Source: Candidatus Caccocola faecipullorum
GTDB taxonomy: Bacteria; Synergistota; Synergistia; Synergistales; Synergistaceae
Reading direction: 5' to 3'
Length of the DNA: 9,856 bases
NCBI GenBank assembly: GCA_018716365.1
Contig: DVKA01000154.1
Span: forward strand, 1-9,856
Below the pieces are notes generated by a model, which saw only the letters and a program-made list of their open reading frames with translations, was not told the origin of the DNA and searched no databases. Each line of letters starts with the position of its first letter. Position 1 is the stretch's first letter. Shown here piece after piece: positions 1-6,191 of this stretch. A program made the position numbers and the translations under genes.

Positions 1-270
1 CTCCAGATACTCTGCGCCTACCGCCTCTTCATGCCATACGCGGGAATCACAGTCTCGACGCGCGAGCGCGCGGGCTTCCGCGACAACGTGATGGACATCG
101 CGGCGACGAAAATTTCCGCCGGCGTCTCGACGGGCATCGGCGGGCACACGGGCGAGGAAAAGGGCGACGACCAGTTCGAGATAGCCGACGACCGCACGGT
201 GGAGGAAGTTACCGCGGCGGCGCGCGAACGCGGCCTCAGCACGGTGACGAACGACTACATCTACCTCTAG
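1..270 (+). CDS. thiH: 2-iminoacetate synthase ThiH, C-terminal end (partial)
   Basis: The reading frame is open from the first base and ends at TAG 268-270, so only the last 89 residues are present. ThiH is a radical-SAM tyrosine lyase that makes dehydroglycine for the thiazole ring of thiamine in anaerobes. The visible part matches the ThiH C-terminus: a STRE..GFRDN block, then a TKISAG.STGIGGH block, then a QFEIADDRTVEEV block. The radical-SAM CxxxCxxC motif would lie left of the window and cannot be checked. The next gene, a TenI-type protein, begins 3 nt after the stop, which supports a thiamine-thiazole operon. The family call is firm; completeness is unknown. Confidence 0.9.
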   Translation, partial: LQILCAYRLFMPYAGITVSTRERAGFRDNVMDIAATKISAGVSTGIGGHTGEEKGDDQFEIADDRTVEEVTAAARERGLSTVTNDYIYL

Positions 271-273
271 GCG

Positions 274-864
274 ATGTTTCGGATAATCTGCGTAACGAAC
301 AGGAAATTATGCGCGGGGGACTTCATCTCGCGGCTTTCGGAAATTTCGCGCGGCGGCGCGGATTACGTGATACTGCGCGAAAAGGATTTATCCGAAGCGG
401 AATATGCGGAGCTGGCGGAACGCGCGCTCGCCGTATGCGGGGGCAAACTCGTCATCCACGGGACGGGCGCTATGCAGCTCCTGCGCCGCCTGCCAAGAAT
501 CCACCTGCCGCTCGCTGTTCTCGAAAACAATCCAAATCTGCGGCGCGAGGCGGAGCTTCTCGGCGTCTCCGTCCATTCGCCGGAAGAGGCGAAACGCGCG
601 GAAGCTCTCGGCGCGGACTACGTAACGGCTGGACATGTATTCGATACGGCCTGCAAAAGCGGCCTGCCCGGACGCGGCCTCGGCTTCCTCAAAGATACGG
701 CGCGTTCCGTGCGCATACCGGTTTACGCGATAGGCGGGATAACGGCGGGCAACATCGCCTCCGTCAGAAACGCGGGAGCCGCCGGAGCCTGCGTCATGAG
801 CGGCCTGATGTCATGCCAGGACGCGCGCGCGGAGCTTGAAGCTCTGCGCCGCGCGCTTGCGTGA
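274..864 (+). CDS. tenI: TenI-type thiazole tautomerase (ThiE/TenI fold)
   Basis: A 196-aa TIM-barrel protein of the ThiE/TenI family, of normal family length. Shared features are the REKD block (35-38), the SVHS block (99-102), the GG loop (154-155) and the phosphate-binding VMSGLM block (174-179). Several features point to TenI rather than ThiE. The GHVFDT..K block at 120-128 carries a His at 121, where TenI has its catalytic His and ThiE normally has a GP..pT.tK loop. The stretch around 61-64 reads IHGT instead of the ThiE NDR-type metal/pyrophosphate site. The RIHLP block (75-79) resembles B. subtilis TenI. TenI aromatises the thiazole carboxylate phosphate made by ThiG, and the thiH neighbour fits that step. 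The ATG follows the thiH stop by 3 nt with only a weak Shine-Dalgarno (SD), suggesting translational coupling. Automated pipelines may well label it thiamine phosphate synthase. Confidence 0.82.
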   Translation: MFRIICVTNRKLCAGDFISRLSEISRGGADYVILREKDLSEAEYAELAERALAVCGGKLVIHGTGAMQLLRRLPRIHLPLAVLENNPNLRREAELLGVSVHSPEEAKRAEALGADYVTAGHVFDTACKSGLPGRGLGFLKDTARSVRIPVYAIGGITAGNIASVRNAGAAGACVMSGLMSCQDARAELEALRRALA

Positions 865-884
865 AAAATTTTCCAAGCGCGCGG
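849..884 (+). terminator. GC-rich 11-bp hairpin over the tenI stop, probable terminator
   Basis: Arms 849-859 (CCGCGCGCTTG) and 874-884 (CAAGCGCGCGG) are perfectly complementary. The 14-nt interval can itself form a short GAAAA/TTTTC pairing. The tenI TGA (862-864) is inside the loop region. The sequence after it is ATTTCAC, so the U-tract is poor. It sits exactly between the thiamine genes and the next promoter, which favours a termination role, perhaps an inefficient one. Confidence 0.5.
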
Positions 885-886
885 AT

Positions 887-916
887 TTCACAAAACGCCG
901 CCCTTAATGCTAAAAT
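887..916 (+). promoter_or_regulatory. Predicted sigma-70-type promoter for the 959-2873 unit
   Basis: A TTCACA -35 box (887-892) and a TAAAAT -10 box (911-916) are separated by 18 nt. A TG at 908-909 gives an extended -10. The predicted start is near 923, leaving a leader of about 35 nt. An AAAGGGA SD (945-951) lies 7 nt before the ATG at 959. Confidence 0.6.
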
Positions 917-958
917 AGACAGGCTGCTAAAAAATCTTCGGCTGAAAGGGACGATTCA

Positions 959-2140
959 ATGCGTTACGTTGGAACCGTTTCGAGAGGGATACGCCTCCCG
1001 GTCGTCACAAAGGGCGACGACATTGTAAAGATAATAACCGACAACATCATAAAGGCCTCGGAGTCGGAAAGAGAGAAATTTGAGATAAGGGACCGCGATG
1101 TGATAGGCGTCACGGAATCGCTCGTCGCGCGCTCGCAGGGCAACTACGTCACGCTGCGCGACATATCTGACGACGTAGCGCTCAAGTTCCCCGAGGGCGA
1201 CGTCGCGATCATAAGCCCGATACTCTCGCGCAACCGCTTCCACCAGCTGCTGCGCGGCATGGCGGCGGGCATAAAGGGAAAGATCCACGTGGTCCTCACC
1301 TACCCGTCAGACGAGGTCGGCAACCAGATAATCGAGCCGATGAACTACTACCTCAACAGCGGCAAGCTCTCCGGCGAGTGCTTCAGCGAAGAGGAGTATT
1401 ATAAAATCTTCGGCGAGTACAAGCACCCGTTCACCGGCGTCGACTACGTTCAGCTCTACAAGAGCATCGACCCGGAACGCATAAGCGTGCATTTCTCGAA
1501 CAACCCGCTTTCCGCGCTCAAGTTTGCGAAGCAGGTCATAGTCGCAAGCATCCATGCGCGCGCGATACACCGCGACATACTTGAAAAGGGCGGCGCCGAA
1601 AAGGTCGTCACACTCGACCAGATATGCTCCTCGCCGGTGCGCGAAGGCGCGGGCTTCAACCCTGACTACGGCGTCCTCGGCTCGAACTACACGAACGACG
1701 AATCCGTGAAGCTCTTCCCGCGCGGCTGCGGAGAATTCGTCCGCAAGCTTCAGGCCGAGATGAAGAGCCGCACGGGCCGCGACGTCGAGGTGCTCGTCTA
1801 CGGAGACGGCGCTTTCAAGGACCCCGTCTGCGGAATATGGGAGCTCGCCGACCCCGTCGTATCTCCGGGATTCACAGACGGCCTCGTCGGGCTTCCCAAA
1901 GAGATTAAATTCAAATACGTAGCCGACAACGCCGAGGGCAAAGACCCCGCGAAGGCCGTCGAAGAGGCTATCCGCGCGAAGGGCGAGCTCGACCGCTTCG
2001 GCCACTCGACGCTCGGCACGACGCCGCGCCGCCTTACCGACCTCATAGGCTCGCTCTGCGACCTCACCTCCGGCTCCGGCGACAAAGGCACGCCCGTCGT
2101 CTACATACAGGGCTACTTCGACAACTACCTCGATGACTGA
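959..2140 (+). CDS. F420-0:L-glutamate ligase family protein (CofE-like, long bacterial form)
   Basis: A 393-aa soluble protein of the coenzyme F420-0:gamma-glutamyl ligase (CofE) family. Conserved blocks are the N-terminal RGIRLP..KGDD (10-21), the RDRDVIGVTES..ARSQGN strand-loop (44-62), SPILSRNRF (86-94), TYPSDEVGN (114-122), KHPFTGVDYV (155-164), YGDGAFKDPV (281-290), and a strongly conserved tail with GTTPRRLTDL and LCDLTSGSGDKGTP. Archaeal CofE is about 250 aa. This ~390-aa form occurs in anaerobic bacteria that are not known to make F420, so its true acceptor is uncertain; it may be an amide-bond-forming ligase on another substrate. No other F420 gene is visible here. The ATG at 959 has a good SD. 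The 3' end overlaps the acyl-ACP thioesterase by 8 nt (ATGACTGA), so the two are probably co-translated. The family call is firm and the reaction is not established. Confidence 0.85.
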   Translation: MRYVGTVSRGIRLPVVTKGDDIVKIITDNIIKASESEREKFEIRDRDVIGVTESLVARSQGNYVTLRDISDDVALKFPEGDVAIISPILSRNRFHQLLRGMAAGIKGKIHVVLTYPSDEVGNQIIEPMNYYLNSGKLSGECFSEEEYYKIFGEYKHPFTGVDYVQLYKSIDPERISVHFSNNPLSALKFAKQVIVASIHARAIHRDILEKGGAEKVVTLDQICSSPVREGAGFNPDYGVLGSNYTNDESVKLFPRGCGEFVRKLQAEMKSRTGRDVEVLVYGDGAFKDPVCGIWELADPVVSPGFTDGLVGLPKEIKFKYVADNAEGKDPAKAVEEAIRAKGELDRFGHSTLGTTPRRLTDLIGSLCDLTSGSGDKGTPVVYIQGYFDNYLDD

Positions 2141-2873
2141 GCTCGACCTCGCGGTCCCATTCAGCGGCATAGACCCGCGCGGGCGGGTGAAATTTTCCGT
2201 GCTGCTTGAGATGTTCCAAGAGATGGCGGACGTTGACGCATCGAAATACGGCCTCTCCGTCCGTCAGACGTTGGAGCACAACATCACGTGGGTTCTGCGC
2301 AAGTACCGCATAGAGCTTGAAAAATACCCGACGAAGGAAAGCGGCGACATCCACATCAAGACCTATGCGGAGCCGTGCCGCAACCTCTTCTCCCTGCGCT
2401 CCTTCAAGCTATGGGACTCGCGCGGAGAGTTCATCGGCTCGGCCTACACCTGGTGGGTGCTGCTCGACTTCGCGAAACAGCGCCCGATGCGCCTCGACAA
2501 GTGCGAGCTGATGACGGCCTTCAATGAGCGCGTCAGCGAGGTGCTGCCCACCGACGTGAAAATCCCCGAGGTCACGGCCCCGTCGATAGAAGAAACGTGG
2601 AAAGTGCGCTGGCAGGATCTCGACGTCAACGACCATACAAACCACGCAGTCTACTTCAGCTGGGCGCTCGACACCGTGCCCGACGAAGTGCCGGAGCTGA
2701 TGGAGCCGGCGCTCGCCGAAGGAGAATATCTCCACCCGATTCCGCGCACGCGCGTCCGCTGCCTCACGCAGGAAGTCGAGACCGAAAAAGGCCGCGCCTT
2801 CCTCCACTCACTGCGGCATATCGAAGACGACACGGAATACGCGAAACTCTATTCGCGGTGGCTGGAGAAATAG
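2133..2873 (+). CDS. Acyl-ACP thioesterase (FatA/FatB-type double hot-dog)
   Basis: A 246-aa protein of the acyl-ACP thioesterase family, which hydrolyses acyl-ACP in the cytoplasm to free fatty acid and so sets chain length or releases acyl groups. The first hot-dog covers about 1-140 (ITWVLRKYRIELEKYP at 51-66, SLRSFKLWD, AYTWWVLLDF). The second starts near 152. It carries the DLDVNDHTNH block at 162-171, with Asp164, Asn166 and His168 in the D-x-N-x-H arrangement used by plant and bacterial enzymes, and a Glu at 214 (LTQEV) at the place of the further catalytic acidic residue. Length is normal for bacterial members. The ATG lies inside the end of the upstream gene (8-nt overlap) and has no clear SD of its own, so translation is probably coupled. 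A strong terminator follows 12 nt after the stop. Confidence 0.9.
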   Translation: MTELDLAVPFSGIDPRGRVKFSVLLEMFQEMADVDASKYGLSVRQTLEHNITWVLRKYRIELEKYPTKESGDIHIKTYAEPCRNLFSLRSFKLWDSRGEFIGSAYTWWVLLDFAKQRPMRLDKCELMTAFNERVSEVLPTDVKIPEVTAPSIEETWKVRWQDLDVNDHTNHAVYFSWALDTVPDEVPELMEPALAEGEYLHPIPRTRVRCLTQEVETEKGRAFLHSLRHIEDDTEYAKLYSRWLEK

Positions 2874-2885
2874 AAATTCATACGC

Positions 2886-2917
2886 GCGGCGCTCCCGACG
2901 GAGCGCCGCTTTTATTT
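2886..2917 (+). terminator. Rho-independent terminator after the thioesterase gene
   Basis: A perfect 10-bp stem (2886-2895 with 2900-2909, GCGGCGCTCC/GGAGCGCCGC) has a 4-nt loop (CGAC) and is followed directly by TTTTATTT (2910-2917). This is a textbook intrinsic terminator on the plus strand. Confidence 0.9.
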
Positions 2918-2943
2918 ACACAGTTTTCCGCCTCTGCTATAAT
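2915..2943 (+). promoter_or_regulatory. Strong predicted promoter of the lacI-type/ABC transporter operon
   Basis: TTTACA (2915-2920) and a perfect TATAAT (2938-2943) are separated by exactly 17 nt. A TG at 2935-2936 adds an extended -10. The -35 box uses the last three T's of the upstream terminator tail. The predicted start is near 2950, giving a leader of about 25 nt. No other clear promoter is seen before 8920, so this one probably drives all six genes. Confidence 0.8.
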
Positions 2944-2963
2944 TCATTCAATCGGTTGCATAA
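2944..2963 (+). promoter_or_regulatory. Candidate LacI-family operator (central CpG palindrome)
   Basis: The centre is between 2953 and 2954. CAATCG|GTTGCA reads as CAA-x-C|G-x-TTG with outer AT matches (a2946/t2961, t2947/a2960). Eight of ten positions within ±8 of the centre and its flank pair, with mismatches at the fourth-from-outside and the t2948/c2959 steps. LacI-family sites typically have a central CpG where the hinge helix inserts a Leu. This site lies just downstream of the -10, near the expected start and touching the SD of the regulator gene, an ideal place for autorepression. It is inferred from position and symmetry only. Confidence 0.45.
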
Positions 2964-2974
2964 GAGGTGTCGCA

Positions 2975-3553
2975 ATGAAGGTCACTATGCAGGACGTGGC
3001 GGACCGCGCCGGGGTGGACAAGGCCACGGTGAGCCGCGTGCTTCGCGGGGATCACAGAATTTCCGAAAAAACAAAAATAAAAGTTATGGAGAGCGTGCGG
3101 GCGCTCGACTACCGGCTTGACCGCAACGCGCGCAATCTTTCAACGAAGAGCAGCGGCCTCGCGGGAGTCGTCGCGCGCGGGCTGACTGAGCCGTGGGCCG
3201 GCGCTTTCGTCGCGGGGCTCGAGCGCGCGCTGTCGAACTCGGGCTACGACGTAATACTGAAATCTACGGACGGCGCTGCGGTGCGCGCGAAGCGGGCCGC
3301 CGAAGCGCTTGACGGACTCGGCGCGGAGGGGGTAATCTGGTGCGACGGGGAGAATTTCCCGGGCGCGCTCTCGATGCCGGCGCTCTGCTTCGGTTTCACG
3401 CGCGAGGGCTTTCACTCGCTCGTGATGGAGGAGGGCGGCGCGCCGTCGTTCGAGACGGGCGTGCTCGCGGCGAGGCTCCTGCTGAAAATCATCGCGGGCA
3501 AGCCGGTTCCGGGAAAGGAGCTGCGGCTCAAGGCCCCCGAAAAAGAGGACTGA
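2975..3553 (+). CDS. LacI-family transcriptional regulator with a shortened effector domain
   Basis: A 192-aa protein, against about 330-340 aa for ordinary LacI/GalR members. The DNA-binding end is intact: helix-turn-helix MQDVADRAGVDKATVSRVLR (5-24), then the third helix to LDYRLD, and the NARNLST hinge helix (51-57). The first subdomain of the periplasmic-binding-protein-like core follows (GLAGVVARGL at 61-70, LERALSNSGYDVIL at 82-95, EGVIWCDG at 118-125, MPALCFGF at 134-141). The sequence then passes in about 15 residues to what looks like the usual C-terminal end (TGVLAARLLLKIIAGKPVPG at 161-180). The second subdomain, roughly 130 residues, appears to be missing. The start is ATG 2975, 7 nt after an AGAGG SD. 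It is first in the operon and likely controls it; with half a ligand cleft, its ligand response is unclear. Confidence 0.85.
   Translation: MKVTMQDVADRAGVDKATVSRVLRGDHRISEKTKIKVMESVRALDYRLDRNARNLSTKSSGLAGVVARGLTEPWAGAFVAGLERALSNSGYDVILKSTDGAAVRAKRAAEALDGLGAEGVIWCDGENFPGALSMPALCFGFTREGFHSLVMEEGGAPSFETGVLAARLLLKIIAGKPVPGKELRLKAPEKED
3544..3549 (+). promoter_or_regulatory. Shine-Dalgarno that points to an ATA start for the binding protein
   Basis: AGAGGA lies inside the last codons of the regulator gene and 9 nt before ATA 3559-3561, a normal spacing. The next candidate, CTG 3550, directly abuts the SD and would be too close for initiation. No ATG, GTG or TTG lies in frame between the SD and the signal peptide. 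Confidence 0.5.
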
Positions 3554-3558
3554 GCGCT

Positions 3559-5220
3559 ATAAAATTTCTGCTTGCGGCGCTCGCGGCGCTTTCGCTCTTC
3601 ATCGCGGCGGAGGCGCGCGCGGCTGAACGGATAGACGTAAACTCAATACGCGGGCCGAAGCTCGAAGAGCTCTCGATGCTCATAATAACGAACCCCGACG
3701 CGCAGATACTCGCCGCAGAGGCCGGCGAGCTGGACATACTCAGCGACATCGCGCGCCCGTCGGACATAGACAGGCTCGGCGCGGACCCAAAGCTGAAAAT
3801 GTCTCTCGCGCGCGGAATGCACGCCTTCTTCCTTCTTCTCAACAACAAAAAATTCCCGTGGGACGACGCGGCCGTGCGCCGCGCGGCGGCTATGTCGGTG
3901 GACCGCGGAGCTATCGTGCGCATGATTTTCTCGGGCTACTGCGAGCCGATAAATTCATGGCTGCCGCCGGTCTCGCCGTGGGCGCTCGCAAACAGTTCGC
4001 GCGACATATACGACCCTGAGGGGGCGGCGAAGCTGCTTGAAGAGCGCGGATACAGGCGCGACGCGGCGGGCGCGCTGCGCTCGCCCGACGGACGTCCTTT
4101 CCCTAAAATGGCGATACTGACTCCGCTCGCGCGTCTTGCACCGACTACGGCGGAGCTCGCCGAGCTGATAGCGGATTCGCTGACCGCCGCGGGCTTCCCT
4201 GCTGAGACGGAGCCGATGGATTTTTCGACGATGATAGCGCGCCTCGACCGCAAGGACTACGACATGGCCGTGCTCGCGTGGGGCATGGGGCGCAACCCGG
4301 ATTCGCTCTATTCCTTCTACCACAGCTCGATGGACTTCCCGGGCGGCTACAACATGACGGGCGTGCGCGATTCTAGGCTTGACGCGGCGCTCGAACGGCT
4401 GCGTTTCGCGCCGGACGAGGCGGCGGCGCGCGAGGCTTCGCGCGAAGCGCAGGAGCTTCTCGCGGAGCTCATGCCCTCCGTGCCCATATACAGCCGCATC
4501 TCGGTAGCCGCGATTTCAACGCGCTGGAAAAACATCTTCACGACCGACAAAATCACCGCCGACAATATGTGGACGCTGCTGACCGCTGAACCTGCGGACG
4601 GCAAAATGCGCCCGCTGCGTATGCTGCTCTCGGAAGAGCCGCGCAATCTCAACCCCTTCACCGCTTCGTCGGCCTATTCGTGGCAGGTGCTCGGAATGAT
4701 TTACGAGACGATGCTCAGCACTGATCCGTACACGCTCGAAGATATGCCGGCGCTCGCCGAATCTTGGAGCGTGCGCACCGCGGGCGAGGGTGCGTCGCGC
4801 CATACGGAACTGGTCTTCAAATTAAAACGCGGCCTCAAATGGAGCGACGGCTCGCCGCTGACGGCGCGCGATATGAAGGCCTCTGTCGATTTCATCAAGT
4901 CAAACAAGCTGCCGCGCTTCTTCGACAGCGTCAAGAACGTGCGCCGCACCGAGACGCCTGACGACTACACCCTGCGCGTCGTGATGGAGGGCGTCAGCTA
5001 CTGGTATCTCGACAACATAGGCGGTCTGCCCTGCTTCCCGAAGAAGGTGCTCGACAGGGTGACGGACTGGCAGAACTGGGACCCTCTGTCGGACGAAGCG
5101 AAGTCCGGCCCGCGCGGGCTGCTCGGCTGCGGGCCCTTCACGCTCGAAAGCTATAAGCCGGGCGAGTACGTCATGATGCGGCGCAACCCGCATTACAGGC
5201 TTCTGGAGGGCCTCCGGTGA
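3559..5220 (+). CDS. Circularly permuted peptide-class ABC substrate-binding protein (SBP_bac_5 type)
   Basis: Periplasmic binding protein of the importer encoded downstream, 553 aa from the proposed ATA start. A signal peptide with Lys2, a hydrophobic core and an ARA cleavage site (19-21) is visible; there is no lipobox Cys. The family blocks are in exchanged order. Residues ~25-345 match the usual C-terminal half: AGELDI (55-60), LLLNNKKFPWDDAAVRRA (92-109), YDPEGAAKLLEERGY (151-165), DYDMAVLAWG (233-242), MPSVPIYSR (305-313). Residues ~350-553 match the usual N-terminal half: PRNLNPF (361-367), IYETML (381-386), PALAESW (397-403), KLKRGLKWSDGSPLTARDM (421-439), GCGPFTLESYKPGEY (523-537), RRNPHY (541-546). 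In ordinary members RNPHY leads into the region before AGELDI, so the new ends fall at that join. Total length equals one normal protein. The 3' end overlaps the permease gene by 4 nt. The start codon is uncertain; decay cannot be excluded, but there is no internal stop. Confidence 0.8.
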   Translation: MKFLLAALAALSLFIAAEARAAERIDVNSIRGPKLEELSMLIITNPDAQILAAEAGELDILSDIARPSDIDRLGADPKLKMSLARGMHAFFLLLNNKKFPWDDAAVRRAAAMSVDRGAIVRMIFSGYCEPINSWLPPVSPWALANSSRDIYDPEGAAKLLEERGYRRDAAGALRSPDGRPFPKMAILTPLARLAPTTAELAELIADSLTAAGFPAETEPMDFSTMIARLDRKDYDMAVLAWGMGRNPDSLYSFYHSSMDFPGGYNMTGVRDSRLDAALERLRFAPDEAAAREASREAQELLAELMPSVPIYSRISVAAISTRWKNIFTTDKITADNMWTLLTAEPADGKMRPLRMLLSEEPRNLNPFTASSAYSWQVLGMIYETMLSTDPYTLEDMPALAESWSVRTAGEGASRHTELVFKLKRGLKWSDGSPLTARDMKASVDFIKSNKLPRFFDSVKNVRRTETPDDYTLRVVMEGVSYWYLDNIGGLPCFPKKVLDRVTDWQNWDPLSDEAKSGPRGLLGCGPFTLESYKPGEYVMMRRNPHYRLLEGLR

Positions 5221-6191
5221 GCCGCCGCTGGCTGCTGCGCCGCATCGCTTCGTCGCTCGTCGTGCTCGCGGCGGTGCTGGTGCTGAATTTCCTGCTCTTC
5301 CGCCTGATGCCCGGCGACGCCGTCAGCTCGATAATAGACCCGTCGTTCTCGCCTGAGGCGAAGGCGAACCTGCGCGCGATATACGGCCTCGACAGGCCGC
5401 TCTGGGAGCAGTTCGTCATATATATCAAGCAGATGCTGACATTCAGCTTCGGCCTCTCCTTCATGAGCCGCCGCCCCGTCTGGGACGAGCTTCTCTCGCG
5501 GCTGCCCGTGACGCTGACGCTGACCGTCTCGTCGATGCTCATCTCGTCGCTGCTCGGCACGTGGCTCGGCGTAAAGGCCGCCGTCAACCGCGGGAAATTC
5601 GCAGAGAAGCTCGTGCTGCGCGCCTCCGCGCTGACCTCCTCCTTCCCGGGATTTTTCGTCCAGCTCATGCTGCTTATGATATTCGCGCGCGCTCTGCCGC
5701 TCTTCCCGCTGCGCGGCACGCTCTCCGTGCCTCCGCCCGCGGGCGGATTCGCGCTCGCGGCGGACTATATCTGGCACATGGCGCTGCCGGTGCTCTCGCT
5801 CTCTCTGATGGGCTTCGGCGGCTGGGCGCTCTACGTGCGCAACCTCATGGTGCGCGCGATGAACGAGGATTTCGCGCTGATGGCGCGAGCGCGCGGCCTC
5901 TCGCGTCCGCGCGTCGTCTGGCATGCCTTCCGCACGATTCTGCCGCCCGTCGTGACGATTCTGCTCATGTCCGTCCCCGGCCTAGTTTCGGGCGCGGTCA
6001 TCACAGAGTCGGTCTTTTCGCTGCACGGCATAGGGACCTTCCTGCTTGAGGCGATTTCCGGCAGCGACTACCCCAGCGCGGGCGCGGCCTTCTACCTGCT
6101 CGCGCTGATAACGGTTACATGCAACCTGCTTGCAGACATTGCCTGCGGCCTCGTAGACCCGCGCGTGAGAATCGAGGGACGTAAAGAATGA
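5217..6191 (+). CDS. ABC transporter permease, DppB/OppB/NikB type
   Basis: A 324-aa inner-membrane permease of the binding-protein-dependent class. TM1 is at ~10-30, followed by the typical FRLMPGDA block (28-35) and the GLDRPLWEQF block (57-66) of the DppB N-terminal domain. Further membrane segments lie near 98-122, 137-158, 186-206, 240-262 and 290-312. The cytoplasmic EAA loop that docks on the ATPases is at about 219-244 (ALMARARGLSRPRVVWHAF). The end DPRVR is also typical. The start is GTG at 5217, whose last bases overlap the TGA of the binding-protein gene (GTGA). A GGAGG SD lies 7 nt before it. Length and domain order are normal, unlike its partners. It pairs with the next gene to form the channel. 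Confidence 0.92.
   Translation: MSRRWLLRRIASSLVVLAAVLVLNFLLFRLMPGDAVSSIIDPSFSPEAKANLRAIYGLDRPLWEQFVIYIKQMLTFSFGLSFMSRRPVWDELLSRLPVTLTLTVSSMLISSLLGTWLGVKAAVNRGKFAEKLVLRASALTSSFPGFFVQLMLLMIFARALPLFPLRGTLSVPPPAGGFALAADYIWHMALPVLSLSLMGFGGWALYVRNLMVRAMNEDFALMARARGLSRPRVVWHAFRTILPPVVTILLMSVPGLVSGAVITESVFSLHGIGTFLLEAISGSDYPSAGAAFYLLALITVTCNLLADIACGLVDPRVRIEGRKE

Noticed and set aside
1307..2170. Long minus-strand frames opposite the CofE-like, permease and ATPase genes
   Set aside because: They are antisense shadows typical of GC-rich DNA, with no recognisable domains, while the plus strand encodes clear protein families.
2597..2974. N-terminal extension of the LacI-type protein
   Set aside because: It runs through the thioesterase gene, the terminator and the promoter. 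The helix-turn-helix begins right after ATG 2975, which has its own SD.
3340..3558. Upstream extension of the binding-protein frame to ATG 3340
   Set aside because: This stretch overlaps the regulator gene, is Arg/Gly/Ala-rich shadow translation, and would bury the signal peptide about 70 residues inside the protein.
3536..3560. Programmed -1 frameshift at the five-A run joining the LacI-type protein to the binding protein
   Set aside because: The run is not a canonical slippery heptamer, and a DNA-binding domain fused ahead of a secretion signal makes no sense. A separate start after AGAGGA is simpler.
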